Assembly (NCBI GenBank): GCA_003260075.1
Contig: QLIY01000026.1
Coordinates: 237,467-301,466, forward strand
Length of the DNA: 64,000 nt
Source: Phallusia mammillata
Taxonomy: Eukaryota; Chordata; Ascidiacea; Phlebobranchia; Ascidiidae
Direction: 5' to 3'
Shown: positions 11,690 through 22,700 of the stretch, one piece after another
Position numbering within the stretch: the first letter of the stretch is position 1
How the letters are laid out: each line of letters opens with the position of its first letter
The notes under the pieces: generated by a model
Seen by the model: only the letters and a program-made list of their open reading frames with translations
What the model was told of the DNA's origin: nothing
Databases searched by the model: none
Translations under genes and position numbers: made by a program

Positions 11690-14600
11690 ATGTCCGAGGA
11701 TGTTGAAGATGGAAATGAAAGCCCCACTACTTCTACAAGTATTGATTTGTTACTGCGTGCCGGTGAGATCAACCATATTTTTTAATATTATGTTGAGATT
11801 AATACCAATACTCGTTGATTATAAGTTGCGCCAGGAACCCGGAAGTAGGAAGTAAACAAATTTGCAGCATGTTCCGTTGTTACGCTAAAAACTTAACACT
11901 AACAACTACCAAAAAGTATACAAAACATTTTTTATTAAACAACTAAAGAGTGCCTCAGTAGTTTTACACCCTCATACTTAGTAGTTGCAAACAAAGCTTT
12001 CACATTTTAGTTGAAGCAAGTACTGAAAGTCAAACATCCAAATCTCAAGAGACCTGTAGTAATAATCTAGTTGGGATTAAAGTGATAAACGATGGAATTG
12101 TAACAGGTGAGTAATGGTATTTGTAATTTACAATCTAGTTAATCTAAAAAAAAACTGTTAATGTGACTGACAAAAATTAAAAGTTCAGCAAAGTGTTTGT
12201 AACACATAAAGATACTCCAGTCTGCACAGTGTGGCAGCTGCACGCGCGATTTTGGGAAAATTTTTGCACGTCAAGATACTAGTGGCTTTAAAACAACAGA
12301 TAGTGTTGCATTTAAATTTAAACTTTTACTACAGATGACATCTTGTCACCAAGTGCAAATTCAAAACCATCTGCAAGTAGTTACCATTCTGATCAATTAG
12401 GAAACAGATTCTTTGAAGATACTTTGGTAAATTACAGTGTTCCTTTTTCATATAATACAACAAAAACTATATCTCTTATGACTACGCATTAACATTATTT
12501 AAGGCAAAAAACTAAACCAAATTTATCAAGTTATACTTGAGTTTTATATACATTTGTTGTTCGTTAAAAACACTTGTGAAAAAGCAGTTAAAAAGTTCTC
12601 ACCTGTTTGAAGGACTTTACTGTTCAAAGTGATGGGCTAGAAAATGACACCATCACTGTTGATGAAGGAGTTGAAGTGGTGATACAGGATGAAACACAGA
12701 CATCCAAACTTGCTGAACAACTTCTGACACATCCCAACAGTTGGACTGAGGATGGTGTATTTGATTGGATGCATTATGTAATCAATCAGTTTAACTTGGA
12801 CTCATCAAAGGTACCAGACTCTGCACAAACTGCATTGTTTGTTGGTGTAAAATGTTTATTTTATGTCATCATGTAGTTGAAGAACCTGCACATAAATGGA
12901 AGGGAGCTTTGCATGTTCAGTCAATCTGAGTTTGAGGAGCGCATACCACATGGAGCTGTTTTATGGGCACATTTGCAGCTGCTGTTTACAGCATATAAGC
13001 AACAGTCATCTAAAGAAGATGTCATGGTGGAAGGTATGTTAAGCTTTTTTGCTTGTATCAATCTTTATGTTGTTATCATCTAACTTGGTTTAAAGATGCC
13101 CAGATGGAGATTAATGATGGTGTATGTCCAGAGGAAACAATTGCTGTCTCGAATGCGACCCAATACATCAAAGTTAGTGATCAGTTGATTCCAGTGAAAA
13201 TGAAGGAAACTCACAAGAGAAAGCAGCAATTAAAAAATATTTCAGGAGTTCAGAAAGGAAAAATCACCATAGGTTAGTAGATGATGAATAAAATTTAAAA
13301 CAACCTTCAAACACATTTTCAAGAAAAAAGTAAGAATATCGCATTTAATTAAAAATAAATTTTGGAAAATGTGTGAATTTTTGCATGTCAAAATATTTAA
13401 GAATTAAATGAAATGTGTTTTTTCAATTTACTTCAGTCAACTAAATTTATTTCAATCATAAGTTGCACAATAACACTCAAAATTTTACAACATGTTTTGA
13501 AGGTAACTCATATCATCTGTGGGAATTTTTGCTTGCACTTTTACAAGATGATCTGACTTGTCCAAAATACATTTACTGGGTTGACATATCACAGGCAGTG
13601 TTCAAGTTAGTTGATTCCAGGATAGTGTCTTGGTTGTGGGGGAAAAACAAGCGGAAGCCAGATATGAACTATGAAACAATGGGAAGAGGTTTGAGGTAGG
13701 GTGTGTAAATATATCCTTCACCCTTCCAATGTTTTCTTATTGAATATTATTTTTAGGTACTACTATCAAAGAGGCATCATGCGTAAAGTTGAAGGGCATA
13801 GATTGATGTACCAGTTTCGGGCACTTCCCAAGCATATGAATGTGATTTTTGACCCAACATGCACTGAAGGCAATTTAAAATTGAAAGAAACTTTATCCAA
13901 CCTCAGAAACCTGGAATGGCCATTTCTTAGCATCAACATTAAACCTTTTACAATACCCATTATCCCACCTTTATCAGAGGGAGCCCCTGCGTTGGCCCAG
14001 ATGCTGAAATCCTTCTTGTCTGAAACTCCAAGGCAAGAGGCGGTTCATATTCCAGAAATACAACAGAAAGTGGTGCATGTCACTCCAGATGGGGTTGTGA
14101 CTGGTTTTAACTTTGGAACAACAGGCAACATGCAATCCCCTGCCAGCCATACAACACTGGTGCAAATAAATGCACTCAATGGCATGCAGGAGCATGCTGT
14201 AGTCCTAGACTCAAATGGAGACAATATGTTTGTTTATACTGGTGGTATACCCTTGGTTCAAGCAGTTAATCAAGGCATACTTGTCACTCCTGAAGTAACT
14301 CGGGTACCAGATTTTCAACCTGAAGTTGCTTCCAAAGAGGTGGAGGCATCTTCTCAACATAATGTTGATTGTTTGGTCCGCCCTGAGGAACCACATAATG
14401 ACATTTGGAATTTAGATGCAGCAGAGTTTTTATCTAAGAATTTTAAAATAACAAAACAAACGTCGGAAGATTTTGTTGTTGCTAGCAAAAAAGGGAAAAA
14501 AAGGATACACACATCATCAGTATGGGTATGGCAGTCTGTGCTTTAAATATTAATGCATCACTGTCATTAAAACCACTAATAGAAGACATATTTTGTATTT

Positions 14601-16207
14601 GTGCAGATTCCTCATGATCCTTTACAAGAGGAGAGGTTGAAGAAAATGGAAGAAGCGAAAAGACTTCTGATTGAAGTTGTTCAGGATTTTGAAACAGAGG
14701 TATGTCCAGTGGCGTATCCAGGGGGGGGGGTTTTGGGGGTCCGGACCCCCCCCCTTTTCAAAAATTTTGTGCGTAAATTAAATAGGCACAAATCGTTCCG
14801 TTACCGTTGCGCGCTAACAGGGAGTCGTTATCTCAAAGCCGTGAGCTTTCAATCTCTTGTATTGCTTGTTATCTAATCGCCAATTGTGACGTAACAAGGG
14901 TTTAACAAGGAGTTTTATGCGCTAACAAGCGAAAAGTTACGTTCCGGTAAGAACGCTGGTTTTAATTTGTTTTTGTTAGTGTTAAATGTACTAAATGCAA
15001 CTGTTTTTGCAGTAAAACAATGTAAACTGAGTAAAAATGGTTAAAAACGTTTAATGTTGTATTGTTTCTGTTAACTTTGTTAATAATTAAATAACTTAAC
15101 AGTTTCGACCTGACAAACACGTATTAGTTTGCCACTCGCCAGGCACAATTTTTGGGGTCTGCAGTTATCAACTTTAGAGCATCCGTGACATTGCGCAACT
15201 TAGCAGTAGGTTTGCCGCTTTAGAAAGGCGTTCAGTTCTTTAGAAATTGCTGCCCGTTTTTTTAAGCAACGATTTTGATTGCCTGACTGCAGTTTTGCTG
15301 AGTAAGCTAAATAGCAGCGGCGGGATCAGAAAACTACAAAGCTTTTGCTAAAATAATTTGTCGTTCTGCCAATTGGACAGGTAGAGAAACCGCCAAAGTC
15401 GAAAGTTGGACCGGGTTTCGGTTTTGGGCCTGCTTACAATTTTGGACAAAGCGTTTTGCCGCTTAACGCGTCGTTTTGAACCAGAAAACGAAATAAGCGA
15501 CAATTTAGTGGCATTTTGACATGTCAATTACGAATTCAGTCTCGTGCGGTTAAGCACTTCTGTGTGGAAAATTTATCAAAGCGATCTAATGACGTATAAT
15601 GACGTCATTAGTGAATTTCCCAAAATAAAACGTTGGACCCCCCCCTTTAAAAATTTCTGGATACGCCCCTGGGTACGTCTTAAACTGTCGGTGCTGTCTA
15701 AAACTGTAATTTTAGACAGAACCCTTAAACAGTAGGCTTAATTGTGTAATGGAGGTTGGAAAATGGAAACTATGAAAAACTACAAAAAAATCTTTACAGG
15801 ACTCTATTGCCCCAGCCCAGAAGTTTCTTAAACACAAATCCAAGGAGCGCACGATCCTGGCTTTACCACCTACCACAGTAAAAACCTCCAGCAAGCCTGA
15901 CACAACACCTATAACAAAGAAGCCAGCGATTTTACGGTCCCCTGTCAAAGCTAATGAGCCAATAAAATCGAAGACACCGGACTCAGCAGTGGATGTTGTT
16001 ACCTTGCCACTGTCCTTGACCAGTTCTGGGGAGCACATTTTAACATTGCCAATCTCATCCTTAACCAAAGCTGGTGGAGGAGACATTAGAACGCAACATC
16101 CCAAAGACAATATGTCATATTATGTCAGTGTGAATGGTGATCAGATTGTTTTAACACCACAAAATTTATCAAAATCCAAAGTTTTAAATAGTACCACACA
16201 CAGATAA
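11690..16207 (+). CDS. ELF: ETS transcription factor with Pointed domain and ELF1/2/4-type ETS domain
   Basis: Ten exons: 11690-11762, 12011-12106, 12335-12426, 12613-12810, 12877-13033, 13096-13272, 13503-13695, 13757-14519 (or 14525), 14607-14699, 15800-16207. Phases close at 749 (or 751) residues. A Pointed/SAM domain spans exons 4-5 ([19 protein letters not shown] ... [19 protein letters not shown]). The ETS domain spans exons 7-8: [50 protein letters not shown] and [10 protein letters not shown]. The [15 protein letters not shown] wording is that of ELF1/2/4 and not of ESE factors. A basic stretch (HKRKQQ) lies between the domains. The C-terminal half is a long Pro/Thr-rich presumptive activation region. 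As an ETS factor it should bind GGAA sites in the nucleus. Intron 9 is filled by a 965-bp transposon abutting the donor. The exon 4 and 7 acceptors (TTGAAG, TTTGAAG) are weak and those borders less certain. Confidence 0.9.
14707..15671. mobile_element. hAT-like element at a splice donor of the ELF gene
   Basis: Inverted ends are CAGTGGCGTATCCAG (left) and CTGGATACGCCCCTG (right). The target duplication is GGTATGTC at 14699-14706 and GGTACGTC at 15672-15679 (7 of 8 match). The left copy is itself the exon 9 donor, GAG then GTATGT. No intact transposase ORF is present, so it is nonautonomous. Its left end carries facing G10 and C9 tracts that look native to the element. Confidence 0.85.
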
Positions 16208-17097
16208 TGTCAACTTGTTTGCATTTTTCGCTGCTTTCATTTGAATTCATTTTTTACAGTGCGTTATGTCTCGACTGGTTACTGTTAGATTAATACTTGA
16301 GAAAACTGTTCTAAAACGAGGGCAGATCAGTTATTAAACTAAGACAGACAATAGCAGTATCATACAGCCCAAAAACTTTTATATTGTGCAACAACGAAGA
16401 AGGAAAAAAACAACTCGTATAAGTTACTTCGGTGCATGAAAGGAGAACCGGATGTTAGTCATGCATTAGAAATTCAAGTCGCACATATTTATAGAGAAGA
16501 AAAACGTTCATAAATTTGGCAGTGCTGTTGTCGATTTACTTAAAAAGGTCAATCCTTGTCCGAAATATTCTAATCGATATGTGGCAACGTCAAGACATCA
16601 AATTGCTCAACCCAACATGTTTCTGCTTGTTAACCTGAATAATGCGTGTGCATTTGCTACAACACTCGTTGCTTGTCCGGTGTAAAACCTGTGTTCAAAG
16701 GGTAGAAAATTAGTAAGAGTCGGTTTTCAGCAGTCTTGATATGACAACTTAATCGCACAACATTTTCACAATGACGGCCGCCTAATGATGGGCTCGTTAA
16801 ATTTTTTTCGGCCCCTCAAAACAATTTAGACCAGTTTCGACATCCAAACATCTAGTAAATGAGTGTTATTTACCTCACTGCCGTCAGATCATATATTTTA
16901 GTATACATGTTTACAGTCAGCATAAATACGATTCCGCGGCCGTGCTTGTGCACCCCTGGATTAAACAAAGACTAAACGATAGAAATGAAAATATCATCTA
17001 TTCAAAAACAAAGAATGTTTTTACATCATTGTACATGCTTTTTGGCCGCTTAAAGGCACAAGAAGAATAAATGTTGCGTTTGTGGGCATTTTGTAAT
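16208..17097. other. Convergent intergenic region
   Basis: Lies between the 3' ends of ELF (plus) and the RFX-like gene (minus). AATAAA on the plus strand occurs near 17068. No additional gene or repeat is recognised. Confidence 0.5.
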
Positions 17098-20000
17098 TTA
17101 CACTAATTGAATCCCACCAACCTGGCAGTTAATCGCTCGATGGCGCAGTTCTTCATTGTCGGCAAGGCGTTTCGACCAGACTTCGGGTTTAGCCACAATT
17201 ACACCATGAACTTTCATTTCACTTAGACGGGGCGACGCAAATCCACGGCACAATTTGGCGTCAGCAAGGGTTTGCATGACCTGATGCAGCGGTTATATTT
17301 TTACAAAAGTTATGTACTTAATTAAATTGACGGCGGTTTTTATCGGGGGGGGGGGGATGTCGTTGCAATTGTTTAAGCTTACGCAAAGATTGTTTATGAA
17401 TTGTGATGCGTCACGCAGCATCCGCCACAAGAACGCTCGCAAGTTTGTTACCAAACACCACACAAGCCTGGCCAATCAACTGCTGCCAAACTGACGGAGG
17501 TAGATTTTAAACTTTCCGGCAAAACGACTTTTCAACGTAGATCACAGTCGATAATATGCGTCGAAAGAACGCGACTTGGCCCCTGCGCTGGACTGTGTTA
17601 TAGCTGAAGTTGCTTGTTATGGGCGGGGGGGGGGGGGCCGGTCACCACTAGGTCAACAAACCAAAATACTTTTAAGGCTTTTACAACCTAGACGTGTTTC
17701 AAAGCTGGACTATTTTAAGCTGCAGACACTGCATACAGTTTCAACTTAATTTAAATAAGGTATCATGCTTTTATGTCGATTATTTTAGCTTTCTAAATGG
17801 AACAGGTTTAGATTACACTAATTGTACATTACCTTATCAATGCTAGCCCTGGTTCTTTTTAGGTCAGTAATTCCTCCGACCTCGTCGGCGTAAACCTTTC
17901 TTCCCAAAACGTGAATTGACACTGACCAATCATCATAAATGCGCAGCTCACGAAAGACGCGTTGTCCGTTGCAAAGCATGTTACCCTCGAATAATACCCA
18001 CTCGAAGTAGTCTTGCTTTTCCGTAGTTGGTCTGGTTGGAGTAAAAGCCCATCCGGACCAGTGGGATTTGTACGTCTGGCGATGTAAAAACACTACATAA
18101 GCGGTTATAGTTTTTGCACGAGTAATTTTCAGGGAATTTCAGGAGATTTTACAAAACAAGTAGACTGAAGCCACACAGAATACTAAAACAAAAACAGTTT
18201 TCCTAATCAATTATCTCACCTCCAACTCTGGCCAACACAACTGCACCGCTTTAGCTGCGCTTGCATTCGAGTTTGCTTGAGGGTTTAGCAGCAAGCGTTC
18301 ATTGTGTATTTGATAAATATCTTGGGTAAATGGTTTGCTCGGTTGGTTGCTGCTCGACGAAACAACACTTTCGTTGGATGACTGAGTTTTCGATTTGTTG
18401 TTTCCTAACGACACCTTGATGATGCTGAGTTTGCCAGGCGGTTGACTGGGCCCCTTACCGTCCTGTGATATCTTTCGTTTGGTAGTTATCCATCGGTTTG
18501 GAACCACTGGTACGCGTTTAGAATTTTCAATTTTTCTGGCAGGAACGTCCGTCTTAATAGACCACAACTTCCCGATTTTGGGTGTGGCACCTAACCGCGT
18601 GTGGTTGTCGCCTGTGGAGGTATCGTCCCTGTCAGCCGCATTAACAACGCGCTCGGGCTGAAAACGTACAGGGCGGAAAGTTGATTTGGTGCTACGTAGT
18701 CGGTCGATCTGCGACTCCAGGTGAGAACGCCTCGTTGGGTGTGCATGATTGTTTTTTTGCTCGGCTATGGTCATACGAGTTTGACCTAAATGCGATGAAA
18801 CTGTTGCGAAGCTTTCAGTGTCGCTGATAGTGGATACAGTTTTACTCGGTGCCAAAAGGTGTTGCTGATCGTTTTTTTCATCGTCATCCAAATAAATGCT
18901 ACTCAACTCCGAAGGTAACGAAACAAGAGTGATTGGAGGAAAGGATTCGGATTCGGATTGTTCTGTCGGTGCTTCGGCGCTTGTGACCAAAGATGGCGAT
19001 TTTGTGCTGAATATCCCAGTTGACGCCATGGAAGGACGAGCCTCTTCCTCAATAGGCGGTGGCGTCCATTCCGGCTCTGTTGAAATCTCACCTTCTTCTT
19101 TTGCACGTACATTGCAGTATATCCATTCACGCTTCCCTCCATTCGTTGTCCTACATTGCAATACGACATTAAATTCGCGATACCTTGCCTTTCCTTTCCT
19201 AACTAGTCCTTTATTGAAAATGATGACTGATAGATCCTTGATCGTTTACATCAGGCCTTCTCAAACATTCTTGCTCAGCGACCACATTTAAGAAAAGAAA
19301 TTTCTACGTGACCCCTTGGTGGGTATAGCGGTAGCCCATACACGTGAATGATGTTTAAACAATAAATTTACGCGCGTATAACATTTATTGTAACAGTGAC
19401 ATAATAACGCATGATGTTTCGCGACCCCAATTTAGGTCGTGACCCACAGTTTGAGAAGCCCTGGTTTACATTGACTACTATGTAAGTACCAGTGGCCACC
19501 AAAGTATAAGGGGGGGGGGGTATATACTATATAGCTGTACGAGTCAAACTTTTGAACTTAAATAACTTAGTATATCTCAGAAACGTACTTTCGCATATGC
19601 TTTGCTTGTGGAAACACCATTTTGATGTACCTCCCGACCTGGCAAAGGTGTTGGACATGAATTTCCCGACATCTGTTGTAACGTCGCAGCACGTCCAAGC
19701 TGCGTACGTGAAAACCTTGGGCGTATTCATAATTTTCACGCAACCTGAAAACGACAAACACGTACCAGTACATATTCTTTACAAAATTATAATCCGCTAA
19801 AGTCCTGTACATATGTACTAATTTCGCACGAATGCACCCAGAAAAAGAAGTATGAACACCTTTGCCGAAATTGCTTACCATTCTAGCACCAACTCTTCGT
19901 GGATCAGTTTCCTTTTTCCGTTAGAGGCAGATAGCAGACCTTCCTGTTTATCAGTCGTACCAATTTCACTTTGGGGCGGATAAAGGAGGCTGTAAAGAAT

Positions 20001-22687
20001 TCCTGAGCTCCGTGATTTTCGCTTTTGCGACATTCGACTGCAAACATTATCATGTTAGCCTCATAAACTTTAACAACCAGTGGAACAGCTTGATTTTACA
20101 ACTTACTGATTAGGTTTAAGTCATACAACACATACACACATTGTCTTAAAAGATCGATTAAATTAGGTTATTTATATACGGTGCCTTTTTCGTGTAGGTT
20201 GCACATTTTGCAAATTTTGCTTACACCAATGTTTTGTTGTTAGCTTAAAAATTTTAATGATTGGTTTACTTCAAGGCTTACGATTAAGGTGCAGTTGACT
20301 ATACAATCGCAGCACCTTGGTATACGACTATGTATGATAGGATGAGCACAAGAAAGCTTATGTTTCGTGTTTAGGGCTTGACTAGGGTGTCTTTGTAACT
20401 ATTTGATTTGAGTTGTATCGCCAACTGACAAACTCCCGACTTACATCGCAGAGTTACCCATCTTGATTTGAGTTTCATACATACAAAAATCCCTTCTTAC
20501 CCGTTGTCGTCTGTGCATTCGAACTCGTTGTCGTATGATTTCTTTCGCCTCACGCGCGTCGACCTTCTGACGTCAACCGACGATAGCAATCTACCGCCAT
20601 CTATCGACAGTAAAACTTATTTGAAAGTACTGTTTATGGGGTCAAATAAGTATTCTAATCCCGTGTGCAACGAATAACATTCAAGTTGCTTTGGTATTAA
20701 CCTGTGATGTGACATACAGGCCCAATCCGCGTGGTTTGGCGAGCTTACAACTTGGCCAATTAACAACAATGTTACCCTGATGTCGTCTAGAGTTAACGAG
20801 GCTTAGACCTCGCGACCGCACCCGAAAAGTGCGTTTGCCTGCCTGTGACCGAAAAGCCATCACAGGGCAACCTCTCGTATATCCTGTCTGTCTGCGAGCA
20901 CAGGCAGCCGGGCGCATGTTACTTCATTGTTGTGCTCCCACACGACCGACCTGCTCGATTAAATGCCCGGGACACACGCCTCTAGACGAACGGGCGTCAA
21001 CAAACAACATGGTCTGCATGGACCAAGTTCAACAATGTGTATGGTATATCCACAATCTATAAAACATGCTGTACAAACCACTGACCTTAAAAATTGTTTA
21101 CCTGTTTTGTGAGAAGATTCCGATACACTTTCCGACACCTCGTTATTTAGTTCGCTTTGGTTTTCTTCGGCTAAACAAAGGTTTCTGTAAACCCAAATCC
21201 GTTTTCCACGGTGAGTAATCTTGCAGCGTTCAATTGTCGGAAACACTCTTCGCAGAAAGTGCCCCACCTGCTAACATAAGACAACTTGGTCCCTTGATCT
21301 GAGCTAAAATACAGTTTGGCTAGACTTTTGTACAAATTAACAGAACGAAAACATACCTAACTGCAAAGGATACCTAAAAACAATGCAGACTGATATTGGC
21401 CTCACACATTTAGTTATATTCCGCAAACGAAACGCACACGTACTGTTACTCAAAAACTACTCCAATCGCCTGTTATGTGGGCGTAAGCAAGCAATGTACC
21501 TGGAAGTTAATTAAAGGAAAATCCGCCGTGTTAGTAAAATCCTTCTCATACTGTTTGATGACTTGCGATGCAGACAGCCTTTTTCCTTCCTTGAAGGTAA
21601 AACGATCGCGAAACCTGCAGAATATGAGGTGTAATATTTGATCAATTGCACATAAACAAACTCGTCAAATAAGACTTATACTCCAAATATATATCAAACC
21701 AAGTTTATTGTTAACAAAGCCATGAACTGCGCATCAACGAAAATTGTGTTCACCTAAAAAGGTCAACAAAGGGTTACTGTCCGCTAGCCTTCAGCTTGGC
21801 CAGACTTCAGCTTACCGCATGTTAACCTATATATATTTAGTAACATAACGCAAATGATCAAAATACCGAATCTACATGTAACTTCCTCGTTTTTTTAACA
21901 GTTAATGTTGAAATTAAACTTTGCAAGGATCTGTGATCATAACAATTTGTCGTATCATATCGTGGTATTATTTTTGCAGTGCATAACAATTATAGTTAAG
22001 CTACTGTTGTGTGTAGTCAGTATTTAAAAGTATGCACCAGTAAACAAAACTTACCAGTTTAAAATGTTGGGGTTGTGGTTTCCGAGTATAGGAAAAGGTA
22101 TATGTTTACTTTTAGACTTATTGTCATTCTTTTGACGCAAGGTGCGTTTTCCGACCAATGTCCCACGTTTCATGGTCATGTGAGAAAACTGTCCAACAGC
22201 AGAATCTTCAGTTTCGTGCGTGCCTTCATCTTTTATGTCGTGATGCAAATCACTGACTCCTTTACTTTTTACAGCACTAATTGAAAACGCACTAGAAATG
22301 AGCGGATCAGTCATTGCCTGGCGTGTTGCCGTGTCTACACTGCTGTTAGCATCGTTTGCAGCTGCAGCACTCCATGTAAAACCACCAGATTCGTCCATTT
22401 CCGTTTTTACCCTAAGTGTAGCCTCTGGGTTTATAGTCGCATCAGTGGTACCTTGGTCAGAATCCATGTTTTGTTCATCATCGTAGTCCGAACCGTCAAT
22501 ATCTGGTGGTGAATAAGAATCCATTTCTTGCTGGTTCAGCGAGTCTGGAATATCCGTATATTCTCTTACTTACATACATAACAATAGACTTCACCACAAT
22601 GCACCTTATGATATTCACACCACCAAAAATTATCTTACCTTTTACACACGAACTTTTGTGCGGGTTTGGATTTTTTGATCGCGGCAT
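17098..22687 (-). CDS. Unnamed nuclear protein with RFX-like winged helix
   Basis: Exons, in minus order: 22639-22687, 22055-22562, 21500-21614, 21102-21267, 20501-20600, 19879-20037, 19092-19183, 17833-18092, 17098-17280. With the donor at 19092 every phase closes, giving 543 residues. The N-terminus MPRSKNPNPHK is basic, followed by an acidic/Ser-rich part. Exons 3-4 encode a fold resembling the RFX DNA-binding domain: a Trp, FKEGKRLSASQVIKQY, VGHFLRRVFPTIERCKI, then GKRIWVYRNL. The basic RVRRKK and QKRKSR stretches could be NLSs. The C-terminal domain (YKSHWSGWAF, DYFEWVLFEGNMLCNGQ, RIYDDWSVSIHVLG, MKVHGVIVAKPEVW) is unrecognised. Alternatively, exon 7 can read through to a TAA at 18211, giving a different Ser/Thr-rich tail. 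TATATAGCGCCAAA directly abuts the start codon. Sequencing-like G-runs and a hAT element lie in its introns. Function is inferred only as DNA binding. Confidence 0.7.
17345..17356. repeat. G12 run at a sequence junction
   Basis: The sequence to its right (ATGTCGTTGCAATTG...) is continuous with different left-hand sequence at 29391, so the run marks a breakpoint. A second run, G13 at 17625-17637, closes the same segment, whose interior differs from the copy at 29391-29474. Confidence 0.75.
18211..19091 (-). CDS. Alternative long 3' extension of exon 7 in the RFX-like gene
   Basis: The ORF continues in frame past the exon 7 donor for about 290 codons to a stop at 18211. It encodes a Ser/Thr/Glu-rich sequence with SSIYLDDDEKND, a proline patch EWTPPPIEEE and KSKTQSSNESVVSSSS. 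A donor at 18220 (GAG then GTGAGA) is phase 0, which does not fit the phase-1 acceptor at 18092. So this is more likely an alternative terminal exon or retained intron than an internal exon. Absence of stops over such a length in AT-rich DNA argues that it is translated. Confidence 0.5.
19252..19463. mobile_element. hAT-like MITE with perfect target duplication
   Basis: It begins CAGGCCTTCTCAAAC and ends GTTTGAGAAGCCCTG, flanked on both sides by GTTTACAT (19244-19251 and 19464-19471), a perfect 8-bp hAT-type duplication. It is 212 bp with no coding capacity, in an intron of the RFX-like gene. A reverse-complement copy with its flanks occurs at 28917-29276. Confidence 0.92.
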
Positions 22688-22700
22688 TTTGGCGCTATAT
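22676..22700 (-). promoter_or_regulatory. TATA/E2F-like motif at start codon of RFX-like gene
   Basis: On the minus strand TTTTATATAGCGCCAAA runs directly into ATG. GCGCCAAA matches the E2F half-site and TATATA could be a TATA box. Such close spacing implies a very short leader unless the real transcription start is further upstream. Confidence 0.4.

Noticed and set aside
14721..14754. G10 and C9 tracts near 14.7 kb as assembly artefacts
   Set aside because: They face each other as part of the left end of a transposon with matching ends and a target duplication, so they look native, unlike the junction runs elsewhere.
19552..19881. Overlapping ORFs of 76-104 codons on both strands
   Set aside because: They overlap a transposon flank and lie in an intron of the RFX-like gene; no domain, and the overlap between strands suggests chance.
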